From Arthrobacter sp. zg-Y1110 (lineage in GTDB: Bacteria > Actinomycetota > Actinomycetes > Actinomycetales > Micrococcaceae), in NCBI RefSeq assembly GCF_025244865.1, contig NZ_CP104272.1, positions 1,550,001 through 1,614,000 of the forward strand: a stretch of DNA of 64,000 nucleotides. Reading direction: 5' to 3'. The translations under genes and the position numbers were made by a program. Shown one piece after another: positions 25,179 to 33,216 of the stretch. Every line of letters begins with the position of its first letter. Within the stretch, counting starts at the first letter, position 1. The notes under the pieces were generated by a model. It saw only the letters and a program-made list of their open reading frames with translations. It was not told the DNA's origin and did no database searches.

Positions 25179-25248
25179 TAGTCAACAATGAGAAGGCTAT
25201 TTGCGCTAGGAGATTCTTATGGGTTAACCAGCCCGGACAAAACGGGCT

Positions 25249-25923
25249 TTATCGGCAGGCGACCGGCTGCTGCTCAAACTCTGTCGGTCCCACCGCCACG
25301 TAACCGCTGAGCTCGCTGCCGTCGGCGTCGAGCTGCACGGTGTATTCGCTGGCTTCAACCAGCCGGTATCCGTTGACGGTGGAAGCGCCGTCGACGGTGA
25401 GCTCTCCGCCGGTGGCGCTCCACTCCAGGGTGTAGTTGCCCGCTTCGATCGGCCGGTAGCCGTCGTCGGTGTTCCACTCACCGGCCAGCCTGCCGATTCC
25501 GTGGCTGCCTACCGCGTAAACCTTGCCGCCTCCTGACATGAGGAAAGCGGACTCCCGCACTGCGGCGCGGCAGCCCTCCGGGCCCTGGGGATCCAGAATG
25601 AAGCTCTCGGTCCCTGCGTCGAGCAGAGATCCGACGGCAATTCCGACCCCCACGACGGCGGCCGCCAGCAGTGCCAGAACGGGGGAGTGCAACCGGGGAT
25701 TCTTGCGGTCGCCGGTCCGGTTCCGAGAACCTAGCCACCGAATCGCCACGGAGGCCAGCAGCAGCGCGGCGGCCGCCAGCCAGGGGCTGACGACGTGGGA
25801 GCCGATGACGAGGATCCACCCGGTGGGAGATGACAGGACAAACGCGAGCCCAAGCAGCAGGCAGGCGCCGGGCACAACAACGCGCAACGCAACTGTCCGG
25901 TAGCGAGGTTCGTTGGAGTCCAC
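25249..25923 (-). CDS. Membrane protein with extracytoplasmic beta domain, unknown function
   Basis: 224 residues. Three predicted helices (about 14-33, 45-63 and 81-101) are followed by ~120 residues with repeating short blocks: GYRPIEAGNYTLEWSATGGE and GYRLVEASEYTVQLDADGSE are internal near-repeats of about 30 residues. That tail is probably outside the membrane. No family recognised. It ends upstream of the CGNR gene stop region on the same strand, 3 nt after that gene. Confidence 0.65.
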   Translation of the reverse strand: MDSNEPRYRTVALRVVVPGACLLLGLAFVLSSPTGWILVIGSHVVSPWLAAAALLLASVAIRWLGSRNRTGDRKNPRLHSPVLALLAAAVVGVGIAVGSLLDAGTESFILDPQGPEGCRAAVRESAFLMSGGGKVYAVGSHGIGRLAGEWNTDDGYRPIEAGNYTLEWSATGGELTVDGASTVNGYRLVEASEYTVQLDADGSELSGYVAVGPTEFEQQPVACR

Positions 25924-25926
25924 CGG

Positions 25927-26502
25927 TTACAAGCTTTCCCGGAGCCAGGCGTTTGTCCGGGCGACCGCTTGCGAGTCCGGGATGCTGTCCACCAGCTGCT
26001 GCTCCGCAGCCGCCCGCTGGCGGCCGGCATGCGTGCGGGCCTTCATCCGGTTGCCGCAGACGGCCATGGAACACCACTTGGCGGTGCCCGGCCTGCTCCT
26101 GTCGATGAGGAAGAGGTTGCACTCGTTGTTGGCGCAGGGACGAAGACGGCCGGGGAGCTCCTTGAGCACCCGCGACCAGGCAAGGGCAGCACGGAAGGCT
26201 AGCCGCTCGTCCTCCGGCGCACGCACTTCCCAGCGGAGTCCCTCCGGAGTGACCCGGGGGACCAGGACCCCGTCGCCCAGCGCTGTCGAAAGGCGGGACA
26301 GTGCATCCCCGGACCCCCGGACGGCGTCCTGCAGGCACTCCCGCATCCGGCGAAGATGTTCAAGCTCGGCTGGGGAACCCGTGCCACCGTAGCGTGCAAC
26401 GAATCCCTTGCCGGAGGCGCCTGCCAGTTCGTCCGTGGAACGGCCTGAGACAACGGGTGTGCTGTTCAGCAACGCCAGCAGCAGGTCTTCATCCTCGAGC
26501 AT
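25927..26502 (-). CDS. CGNR zinc-finger transcription regulator
   Basis: 191 residues. The C-terminal zinc finger CANNECNLFLIDRSRPG...KWCSMAVCGNRMKART gives four Cys ligands and the diagnostic CGNR; the N-terminal part is the ABATE-type stress domain. AAGGA precedes the ATG at 26502. Divergent from the alpha/beta hydrolase at 26614 across a gap with repeated GCACGGCAC motifs, so it probably controls that gene. It is followed 3 nt later by the membrane protein gene on the same strand. Confidence 0.88.
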   Translation of the reverse strand: MLEDEDLLLALLNSTPVVSGRSTDELAGASGKGFVARYGGTGSPAELEHLRRMRECLQDAVRGSGDALSRLSTALGDGVLVPRVTPEGLRWEVRAPEDERLAFRAALAWSRVLKELPGRLRPCANNECNLFLIDRSRPGTAKWCSMAVCGNRMKARTHAGRQRAAAEQQLVDSIPDSQAVARTNAWLRESL

Positions 26503-26520
26503 CGGGTTCCTTTCTCGGGA

Positions 26521-26580
26521 GCACGGCACGCTTTCCAGGTTCACGCGGGTGCACGGCACTCGTTCCATGGTAGCGTGCCG
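26521..26580. promoter_or_regulatory. Repeated operator-like motifs between CGNR regulator and hydrolase
   Basis: GCACGGCAC occurs at 26521-26529 and 26551-26559, exactly 30 bp apart, each followed 3-4 nt later by TTCCA (also 30 bp apart). An inverted copy CGTGCCG lies at 26574-26580. The 30-bp period places the sites on the same face of the helix (about three turns). Confidence 0.55.
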
Positions 26581-26613
26581 ATAACCACTAAAACGATTGA
26601 TAGGGGTTAGTCC

Positions 26614-27474
26614 ATGGTTGCCGTCCATCACCACACCGTTTCCGTCAACGGCCTAGACGTCTTCTACCGCGAAGCCGGGCCCGTGGATGCCCCGGTGCTG
26701 TTGCTCCTGCACGGATATCCCACAAGCTCGCACATGTTCCGCCACCTCATCCCCAGGCTCGCCGAACAATACCGGGTGATCGCCCCGGACCATATCGGCT
26801 TCGGCCGGTCGTCGGCGCCGTCAGTTGAGGAGTTTACGTACACATTCGACGTCCTGGCCGACGTGACGCGTGCTTTCCTGGCGGAACTCGGCGTGGACGC
26901 CTACACGGTCTACACCCAGGACTACGGCGCCCCCATCGCCTGGCGGCTGGCGCTGACCAACCCGGCAGCGGTGGAAGGGGTGATTTCGCAGAACGGCAAC
27001 GCCTACGAAGAGGGTTTTGTGCCCGACTTCTGGGCTCCCATCTGGGCCTACGGTGCGGACCCTTCGCCGGAAAACAAGGCGGCCCTGCGTCCGGCCCTGG
27101 GCCGGGAGGCAGTCGAGTGGCAGTACAAGCACGGCGTTCCGGATCCCACCACCGTGGACCCGGACGCCTGGGAGCACGATCTGGCGCTCCTGGCCCGCTC
27201 CGGCATCGACGAGGCCCAACTGGCGCTCTTCGGCGATTACCACACCAACCGGGCGCTGTATCCGGCGCTCCACGAATGGCTGCGTTCCAGCCAGGTTCCG
27301 GTGCTTGCCGTGTGGGGGCGGAATGACGAAATCTTCGGTCCCGCCGGAGCCGAAGCGTTCCTGCGCGATGTCCCCAAGGCCCGCGTGGAACTGCTCGACG
27401 GCGGCCACTTCCTCCTGGAGTCACACCTCGACGAGGTTGCGGACATCATCCTCGACTGGCGTTCCCGGTTCTGA
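26614..27474 (+). CDS. Alpha/beta hydrolase, haloalkane dehalogenase/epoxide hydrolase type
   Basis: 286 residues. The oxyanion loop is LLHGYPTSSHM, and the nucleophile elbow YTQDYGAPIAW carries Asp rather than Ser, in the QD-[WY]-G context of haloalkane dehalogenases and related enzymes. GRNDEIFGP and DGGHFLLE supply the acid and the catalytic His. The halide-binding Trp next to the nucleophile is Tyr here, so dehalogenase activity is doubtful and epoxide or ester hydrolysis is possible. Single gene opposite the CGNR regulator. Confidence 0.87.
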   Translation: MVAVHHHTVSVNGLDVFYREAGPVDAPVLLLLHGYPTSSHMFRHLIPRLAEQYRVIAPDHIGFGRSSAPSVEEFTYTFDVLADVTRAFLAELGVDAYTVYTQDYGAPIAWRLALTNPAAVEGVISQNGNAYEEGFVPDFWAPIWAYGADPSPENKAALRPALGREAVEWQYKHGVPDPTTVDPDAWEHDLALLARSGIDEAQLALFGDYHTNRALYPALHEWLRSSQVPVLAVWGRNDEIFGPAGAEAFLRDVPKARVELLDGGHFLLESHLDEVADIILDWRSRF

Positions 27475-27620
27475 CGGAGGGCTTGGGCGGGGGACAGATC
27501 CGGGCCGTTCTTAGCCAGGGTCACCGGACTGGTGCTCATCAGCCGTTCAGCCCTGCATCTCATCACTGGGTATGCGCCACAAGATTGCGGTTGCGACTTC
27601 TTCTGAGAGCCCCGGCGTAA

Positions 27621-28160
27621 TCAGCCCTCAGCAGTTCCGGGCGTCCCTTCCATTTCCGCCGGCCTGGCGAGGTTGAATCGCTCCACCAGAAGTGGAAGTG
27701 AGTCGAAGTCCATTTGCAGCCCGTATTTTGCATTCGCTGCTGCTAGCGTGTCGAGATCCGGAGGGGCGTCCTCAGGGAAACACGCGCTGATCTCCTGGAA
27801 ATACCCGGCGAAACCCGCAGGCGAGATGATTTCCAGAACGCGCGCCGGTTCGTCGTCGGCGTTCCAAAAGGTATGCCACTGGTTCCTGGGTTTCCTAACA
27901 AGTTCGCCGGGGCCGGCGTAAAAGACCTCATCTCCTAGGAGGAAGCCAATTCTTCCCTTCGTGACTACGGTGAACTCATCCTCGCGGCTGTGCATGTGAA
28001 AGGGCGCTGCAAGTTCTCTCGGCGCGATCAAGTGTTCGACAACCGAGAAGGAGTCCGCCGTTGATTGCGGCCCGAGAACCGTCCGTGCCGTCATCGCGTC
28101 ATTGAAGCGAATCAGGAGTCCCTCGTCCTCACCGACAGGTCCGTAGTAACTGGTGCTCAT
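27621..28160 (-). CDS. Cupin domain-containing protein
   Basis: 179 residues. A single cupin barrel with metal motif 1 HMHSREDEFTVVTKGRIGF and motif 2 PRNQWHTFWN; ending with a helical tail. Resembles quercetinase-like small cupins, but the reaction is unknown. The ATG at 28160 has AAGGA 10 nt upstream. No operon partner; the broken membrane gene on the same strand ends 65 nt upstream. Confidence 0.85.
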   Translation of the reverse strand: MSTSYYGPVGEDEGLLIRFNDAMTARTVLGPQSTADSFSVVEHLIAPRELAAPFHMHSREDEFTVVTKGRIGFLLGDEVFYAGPGELVRKPRNQWHTFWNADDEPARVLEIISPAGFAGYFQEISACFPEDAPPDLDTLAAANAKYGLQMDFDSLPLLVERFNLARPAEMEGTPGTAEG

Positions 28161-28224
28161 GGGACCATGTTCCTTCCATTTATGACAGTACGGAAGAAGG
28201 GCCGGAATTCCGGTAGTCGGCAAA

Positions 28225-28424
28225 CTAGGGGGATTTGGGACGGCGTTTTCCGGACGGGGCGCGTCGGTACTCCAGCACGGAGCAGATTAGGAGCGCAGAA
28301 GCTGCCAAGACCATGACGAGGATCGACGCTGGGCTCCACCATTCCGGCAGCTGCTCGACAGCATCATCGTGCCCACCGCGAAAACGATCGAGACCCCGAA
28401 CGGGTAGCGGCTCCATGCAGTCAT
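28225..28424 (-). pseudogene. Frameshifted small two-helix membrane protein
   Basis: From the ATG at 28424 the frame gives MTAWSRYPFGVSIVFAVGTM and then loses sense and stops near 28287. A second frame, one base off, gives VEQLPEWWSPASILVMVLAA and continues to a stop at 28225 with a basic tail (YRRAPSGKRRPKSP). Joined, these make a typical two-helix protein of about 66 residues. One lost base near 28345-28365 explains it. A sequencing error, or an intact shorter gene using only the second frame, is also possible. Confidence 0.45.
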
Positions 28425-28664
28425 AGCCACAGCCTAACCGCGGCAGAGATTCCAAGACGAGGCACACGATAGGCGATCCTTCACAGCACCACCTGCGTCA
28501 GGAACGGCTACGAAAAAAGGTTACTGGTGCTAGTCGAACTTCCCCTCGTTCTGTGGTCGACTAGCGTTGCGACGATCGTCACAGCCCATCCCGTCCTACG
28601 CCACCTTTGGTCGACACTGGCTCCGTCACGGTTTGGAAATCCGGCCCGATCCGAAGGAGACGAC

Positions 28665-29510
28665 ATGTGCCGTTGGCTAGCGTATTCAGGTTCCCGCGTC
28701 CGATTGGATGACCTTCTCTACAAACCGGCCAACTCCCTCGTCATGCAGAGCAAACACGCGCGTATGGGAGCCGAGACCACCAACGGGGACGGGTTCGGTG
28801 TCGGCTGGTACGGCACCGAACCGATTCCCGGGATCTTCCGCAGCACGGAGCCTGCCTGGCACGACCGCAACCTGCGCGAGCTCGCAGGGCAAGCCTCCGC
28901 AGGCCACGTCTTTGCGCATATCCGCGCCACGACCGGCACGGCGGTCCAACAAACGAACTGCCACCCGTTCCGCCACGGCCAGTGGCTCTGGATGCACAAC
29001 GGGGTGCTCGCGGACTTCCCGAAAGTGAAGCGTGATCTGGCCATGGCGGTCGAGCCCAGCCTCTATCCCGAGATCGAAGGGTCAACAGACTCCGAGTTGT
29101 TCTTCTACCTCGCGTTGACCTTCGGGTTGGAGCGGGACCCCCGCGCGGCGGTCGCCGAGGCAGTGGGTTTCATCGAGGATGCCGGACGGCGCCACGGCGT
29201 CGAGCACCCCATTCAGATGACGGTCGCAACCACCGACGGTGACTCGACCTGGGCCTTCCGCTACTCCAGCGAAGGTAACTCGCGATCGCTCTTCCACAGT
29301 AATGACATCGCGACCCTCCAGGCCCAGTACCCGGACCATGCGATGCTCCATGGACTCTCGGACGACACTCGGTTGGTGGTCTCCGAACCGCTGGGGGATC
29401 TCCACGGAGCGTGGCAGGAAGTACCGGACGCCACGTGCGCCGTCGTACACGGAGGCGAGGTGGAGCTGTACCCGTTTGCGCCGTCGGCTCCGATCGCCGC
29501 AGCAGTCTGA
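28665..29510 (+). CDS. Class II glutamine amidotransferase
   Basis: 281 residues. After Met removal the N-terminal nucleophile is Cys2 (MCRWLAYSG). NGDGFGVGWYG, HIRATTG, NCHPF and WMHNGVLADF are the glutaminase substrate-pocket blocks of the YafJ/EgtC branch. No synthetase partner and no ergothioneine genes are adjacent, so the acceptor of ammonia or the amide-bond substrate is unknown. GAAGGAGA precedes the ATG. Confidence 0.9.
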   Translation: MCRWLAYSGSRVRLDDLLYKPANSLVMQSKHARMGAETTNGDGFGVGWYGTEPIPGIFRSTEPAWHDRNLRELAGQASAGHVFAHIRATTGTAVQQTNCHPFRHGQWLWMHNGVLADFPKVKRDLAMAVEPSLYPEIEGSTDSELFFYLALTFGLERDPRAAVAEAVGFIEDAGRRHGVEHPIQMTVATTDGDSTWAFRYSSEGNSRSLFHSNDIATLQAQYPDHAMLHGLSDDTRLVVSEPLGDLHGAWQEVPDATCAVVHGGEVELYPFAPSAPIAAAV

Positions 29511-29586
29511 GCCGGCGGTGCGGCGTCGAGATGAGCGCGGCGGACGCACGTCCGCTCCACGAAGGAGTCCTCGCCATAACCAGGAA

Positions 29587-30354
29587 TTAGTGGACCGAAA
29601 AACCTCCATCAACGGTGATCAACTGCCCGACGACGTACGTCGACGCAGCGCTGGCCAGGAACACAGCTGCGCCTGCGAAGTCCTCGGGCATGCCGTTTCG
29701 CCCGGCGAGTGTGCGCCTGGCCAGTGCTTGGACGGTAGCTGGGTCCGCGCTGAGCCGCTTGTTCAAGGGGGTTTCCACGAAGCCCGGCACCAATACGTTT
29801 GCGGTGACACCGTATGGTGCCCAGGCCTCGGATTGGGACCGGGCCAGAGCCTCGATGGCTGCTTTCGATACTCCGTAGGCACCACTTGACGCGAACGCCC
29901 GATGTGCCTGCTGAGAGCTGATGTGAATGATCCGGCCGAAACCGCGTTCGGCCATTCCGGGCGCAAAGCGCTGACCGAGGATGAATGGCGCCTCGAGGTT
30001 GACTCGCATGGTCTTATCCCAGGTGACCTCGTCGAGCTCGGGCATCAGCGGGCGAAGATTGATACCGGCTGAGTTGACCAGGATGTCGACGTCGCCGGCA
30101 GCATCGGCGAGAGCATGTGCTCCCTGGCGGGTTGAGAGGTCCACGACGACGCTGTCGGCGGACCCTCCCGCCTCGCGTATTTCCTCTACCGTCGCGTCGA
30201 TCGCCGCCGCGGTCCTGGCCGCGATGAGGACGTGTGCGCCGGCTGCGCTGAGCGCGAGTGCGATCGCTTTGCCAATGCCTGAACTGCCTCCCGTCACGAG
30301 TGCCACGCGCCCATGCAGGCCGAAGAGATCGCGAAGATACGCTGCTGAGTCCAT
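29587..30354 (-). CDS. SDR family oxidoreductase
   Basis: 255 residues. LFGLHGRVALVTGGSSGIGK gives TGGSSGIG, then VDLS, NSAGIN, and the Ser-Tyr-Lys triad as ISSQQAH and YGVSKAA; the C-terminal QLITVDGGFSVH is the usual SDR end. Closest in feel to gluconate 5-dehydrogenase or 3-oxoacyl-ACP reductase types. No linked genes suggest a pathway. Confidence 0.9.
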   Translation of the reverse strand: MDSAAYLRDLFGLHGRVALVTGGSSGIGKAIALALSAAGAHVLIAARTAAAIDATVEEIREAGGSADSVVVDLSTRQGAHALADAAGDVDILVNSAGINLRPLMPELDEVTWDKTMRVNLEAPFILGQRFAPGMAERGFGRIIHISSQQAHRAFASSGAYGVSKAAIEALARSQSEAWAPYGVTANVLVPGFVETPLNKRLSADPATVQALARRTLAGRNGMPEDFAGAAVFLASAASTYVVGQLITVDGGFSVH

Positions 30355-30609
30355 CGCATGAGCGTAACGCCGGGCACCGTGCCCATAACCTTTTGCTGAT
30401 CAGAACCATGCCGCTGGGATCGTGGTCCCGACGAATGCTCAAGCGGCTGAGCCAGTGCGCGGATGACAACCGCCGCGCCGATCAAAGGTTTTGCTTCCTC
30501 CGACTTCTATCGGTCGGCTGCCTTGCGGCTCAGAGACTTGCCGGGTCCGGGCAATGGTCCTCTGGGAACTACTTGCTGCTATCCCCACCACGGTGGATTT
30601 GCCAGCACA

Positions 30610-30629
30610 CTAGCTGTAGGGACAGCTAG
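30610..30629. promoter_or_regulatory. Perfect palindrome before the ABC exporter operon
   Basis: CTAGCTGT (30610-30617) and ACAGCTAG (30622-30629) form a perfect 8-bp inverted repeat with a 4-nt centre, just before the ribosome site of the ATPase gene. It could be an operator or an RNA hairpin occluding translation. Confidence 0.5.
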
Positions 30630-30643
30630 AGGACGGGGAGGCT

Positions 30644-31555
30644 ATGAGCGCGGAGTTGGTCATCAGTGTTCAGGGACTGGAGAAGTCTTTCGGGAAATTC
30701 CAGGCCCTGAACGGGCTGGACCTACAGGTTCAGCGTGGGCAGGTACACGGTTTTCTGGGGCCAAACGGTTCAGGGAAGTCAACAACTATCCGCGTGCTCT
30801 TGGGGCTGTTGAAGGCCGACGCCGGCGACCTGCAGGTCCTGGGAAAGGATCCGTGGCGGGAGGCCGTGCCCCTGCATCGGCGGCTTGCCTATGTGCCCGG
30901 CGATGTCGCGTTATGGCCGGGCATGACCGGCGGCGAGGCCATCGACCTGCTGGGATCGCTCCGCGGCGGGCTGGACGAGCGGCGGCGGGCGGAACTGATT
31001 CAGCGGTTTGAGCTGGATCCCGCGAAACGGGGCCGCCAGTACTCCAAAGGTAACCGGCAAAAGGTAGCCATCGTCGCCGCCCTGGCCTCCGACGTCGAAC
31101 TCCTCATCCTGGACGAGCCAACCAGCGGTCTGGACCCGCTGATGGAGAACGTCTTCCAGGAAGTCATCGGTGAGGCGAAGCAACGCGGCACCACGGTGCT
31201 GCTCAGCAGCCATATCCTCGCCGAAGTCGAAACCCTCGCAGACCGGGTGAGCATCATCCGGGACGGACGGATCGTGGAGGAAGGCACACTGGCCCGGCTT
31301 CGCGGGCATACCACCACCGCCGTCCACGCCACTCTGGAACGGAACCCACAGCCCGGCCAGCTGGCCGCATTCGAAGACGTACACCTGGACGGCGGCAAAC
31401 TCACGGCTGTGGTGGAGTCCGCACGGGTGGGTGAGGCAATGGCAGCACTCACCCCGTTCGGCATCACATCGCTGACCGTTGAACCGCCCTCGCTGGAGAG
31501 CCTCTTCCTGCGGCTGTACGACGACGACACCCCCTCCACACGGGCACGCCCATGA
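30644..31555 (+). CDS. ABC transporter ATP-binding protein (drug exporter type)
   Basis: 303 residues. Walker A GPNGSGKSTT, signature YSKGNRQKV in place of the common LSGGQ, Walker B LLILDEPTSGLD, and H-loop SSHILAEVE. The YSKGN variant and ~75-residue C-terminal extension are typical of actinobacterial polyketide/drug export ATPases. GGGGAGG precedes the ATG. Coupled to the permease gene by an ATGA overlap. Confidence 0.93.
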   Translation: MSAELVISVQGLEKSFGKFQALNGLDLQVQRGQVHGFLGPNGSGKSTTIRVLLGLLKADAGDLQVLGKDPWREAVPLHRRLAYVPGDVALWPGMTGGEAIDLLGSLRGGLDERRRAELIQRFELDPAKRGRQYSKGNRQKVAIVAALASDVELLILDEPTSGLDPLMENVFQEVIGEAKQRGTTVLLSSHILAEVETLADRVSIIRDGRIVEEGTLARLRGHTTTAVHATLERNPQPGQLAAFEDVHLDGGKLTAVVESARVGEAMAALTPFGITSLTVEPPSLESLFLRLYDDDTPSTRARP

Positions 31556-33141
31556 GCAACGCCCTGACGGGTACCGGGCCCCTGCTGCGTGCTACTGTCC
31601 GCTTCGACGGACGTAGCTTTGTACCGTGGATCCTGATCGCGACGGCGCTCTCTGCGTCCTCCGTGCTTGTCTACCCATGGGTTTTCCCCACCCAGCAGGA
31701 CCGCCTCGGACTAGCCCTTGCCATCGGCTCCAACCCGGCACTGGGCCTGATCTTCGGACCGGCCTACGATCTGAGCACCGACGACGGTTTCAACGCCTGG
31801 CGCAGCCTCGCCCTGGGCGGGTTCCTCGCCGCACTTGGATCGATTTTCACCGTCACCCGGTCCAGCCGGGGCCAGGAGGACTCCGGACAGGCCGAGCTTC
31901 TGGCATCCGGTGTACTGGGCCGGAGCAGCCGCCTGCTGGCTGGAGTGAGCCTGGCACTGATCGGCTCGGTTGCTCTGGGAGGCGTCGCCGGAGTCGTCAC
32001 TTCCTGGTGCGGCGGCGGCTGGAATGCCTCCCTGCTGCTGGGAGCAACGTTCACTGCCACCGGTTGGATGTTCGCTGCGGTCGCCGCTGTGACCGCGCAG
32101 CTAGGATCCGATGCGCGGACGGCCAACTCGCTGGCCGTGGGTACCTTCGGCGCGCTGTTCCTGCTGCGGGGCTTCCTGTATTCGGTGGATGCACCGGACT
32201 GGACGTCCTGGATAAATCCATTGAGTTGGATGACGGAAACCCGGCCGGCCAGCGGGAGCCACTGGTGGCCGCTGCTCCCTGCAATGGCCCTCACCCTGGT
32301 CCTGCTCGGTATAGCGTTCCTGCTGCAGTCGCGGCGCGACTTCGGGCAGGGGGCAATCGCCCCCGGACCAGGCCCCGCCCGGGGCAGGGTTGGAACTCCG
32401 TGGAGCCTGGCGGTCCGGGTGAACCGCGGCCCGCTGCTGACGTGGACCGTTGCCTTCCTGATTATCGGGGTGGTCTTCGGGTTTTTTGCCCGTTCCTTTA
32501 AGGACATCCTGAGCGGTGACAGTGCAGCCGCCTCGGTTCTCGCATCCGGTGCGGCCACACCGGATGGCCTCGCGCCGGCCTTCCTGGTGACGATCCTGAG
32601 CCTGGTCGGTATTCTCGCCGCCATCCCCGGCGTGCAGATCCTGCAGAAGGTGCGGATCGAGGAACTGGAGGGCCGGCTGGAACCCGTTCTGGCCGCCGCT
32701 GTTCCGCGCTCCCGTTACTTCACGGCAAACGTCATGCTCGCATTGGCCGCACCAACCATCTACTTGCTTCTCGCTGGAGCCATCATCACGGCGCTGGCCT
32801 CTGGGGACCTGGGCATCGACGCCGGCAAGGTTCTGCTGCAGGCCGTGGTGACGGTTCCGGCCGTCTGGACGGCCACCGCCGTTTCGGTGGCGGTTGTCGG
32901 TGCGCGGCCGCAGGTGCTGATCGCGTCCTGGGCTGGTGTGTTTATTTCCTTCGTACTCACGTTGCTGGGTCCGACGTTCAGGCTCTGGGACTGGGTCCTG
33001 GCGATCAGTCCGTTCTGGCACGTTCCCAACGTTTCCGTCGACGACGCCGGGTGGGCCGGGTTGGCGGGAATCTCCGCCGTCACCGCTGTGTTCCTGCTGA
33101 TCGGCTTCACTGGTTTTCGCCGCCGGGACCTCGATGGGTAG
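31552..33141 (+). CDS. ABC transporter permease, polyketide exporter type
   Basis: 529 residues with about twelve helices in two six-helix halves, joined near residues 260-290 by a polar, proline-rich loop. RSSRGQEDSGQAELLASGVLGRS in the first cytosolic loop is typical (quoted here as GQEDSGQAELLASG), and KVRIEELEGRLEPVLAAAV is the matching segment of the second half. Such double-length permeases work with one ATPase homodimer to export antibiotics or lipids. Substrate unknown. Confidence 0.9.
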   Translation: MSNALTGTGPLLRATVRFDGRSFVPWILIATALSASSVLVYPWVFPTQQDRLGLALAIGSNPALGLIFGPAYDLSTDDGFNAWRSLALGGFLAALGSIFTVTRSSRGQEDSGQAELLASGVLGRSSRLLAGVSLALIGSVALGGVAGVVTSWCGGGWNASLLLGATFTATGWMFAAVAAVTAQLGSDARTANSLAVGTFGALFLLRGFLYSVDAPDWTSWINPLSWMTETRPASGSHWWPLLPAMALTLVLLGIAFLLQSRRDFGQGAIAPGPGPARGRVGTPWSLAVRVNRGPLLTWTVAFLIIGVVFGFFARSFKDILSGDSAAASVLASGAATPDGLAPAFLVTILSLVGILAAIPGVQILQKVRIEELEGRLEPVLAAAVPRSRYFTANVMLALAAPTIYLLLAGAIITALASGDLGIDAGKVLLQAVVTVPAVWTATAVSVAVVGARPQVLIASWAGVFISFVLTLLGPTFRLWDWVLAISPFWHVPNVSVDDAGWAGLAGISAVTAVFLLIGFTGFRRRDLDG

Positions 33142-33216
33142 CCGCGCTGCAGGCTGCTGCCCTTCTCGATTCTGGTTCTCTTTGCCCGGGAACGACGACG
33201 GCGCGGCCGCTGCGTG

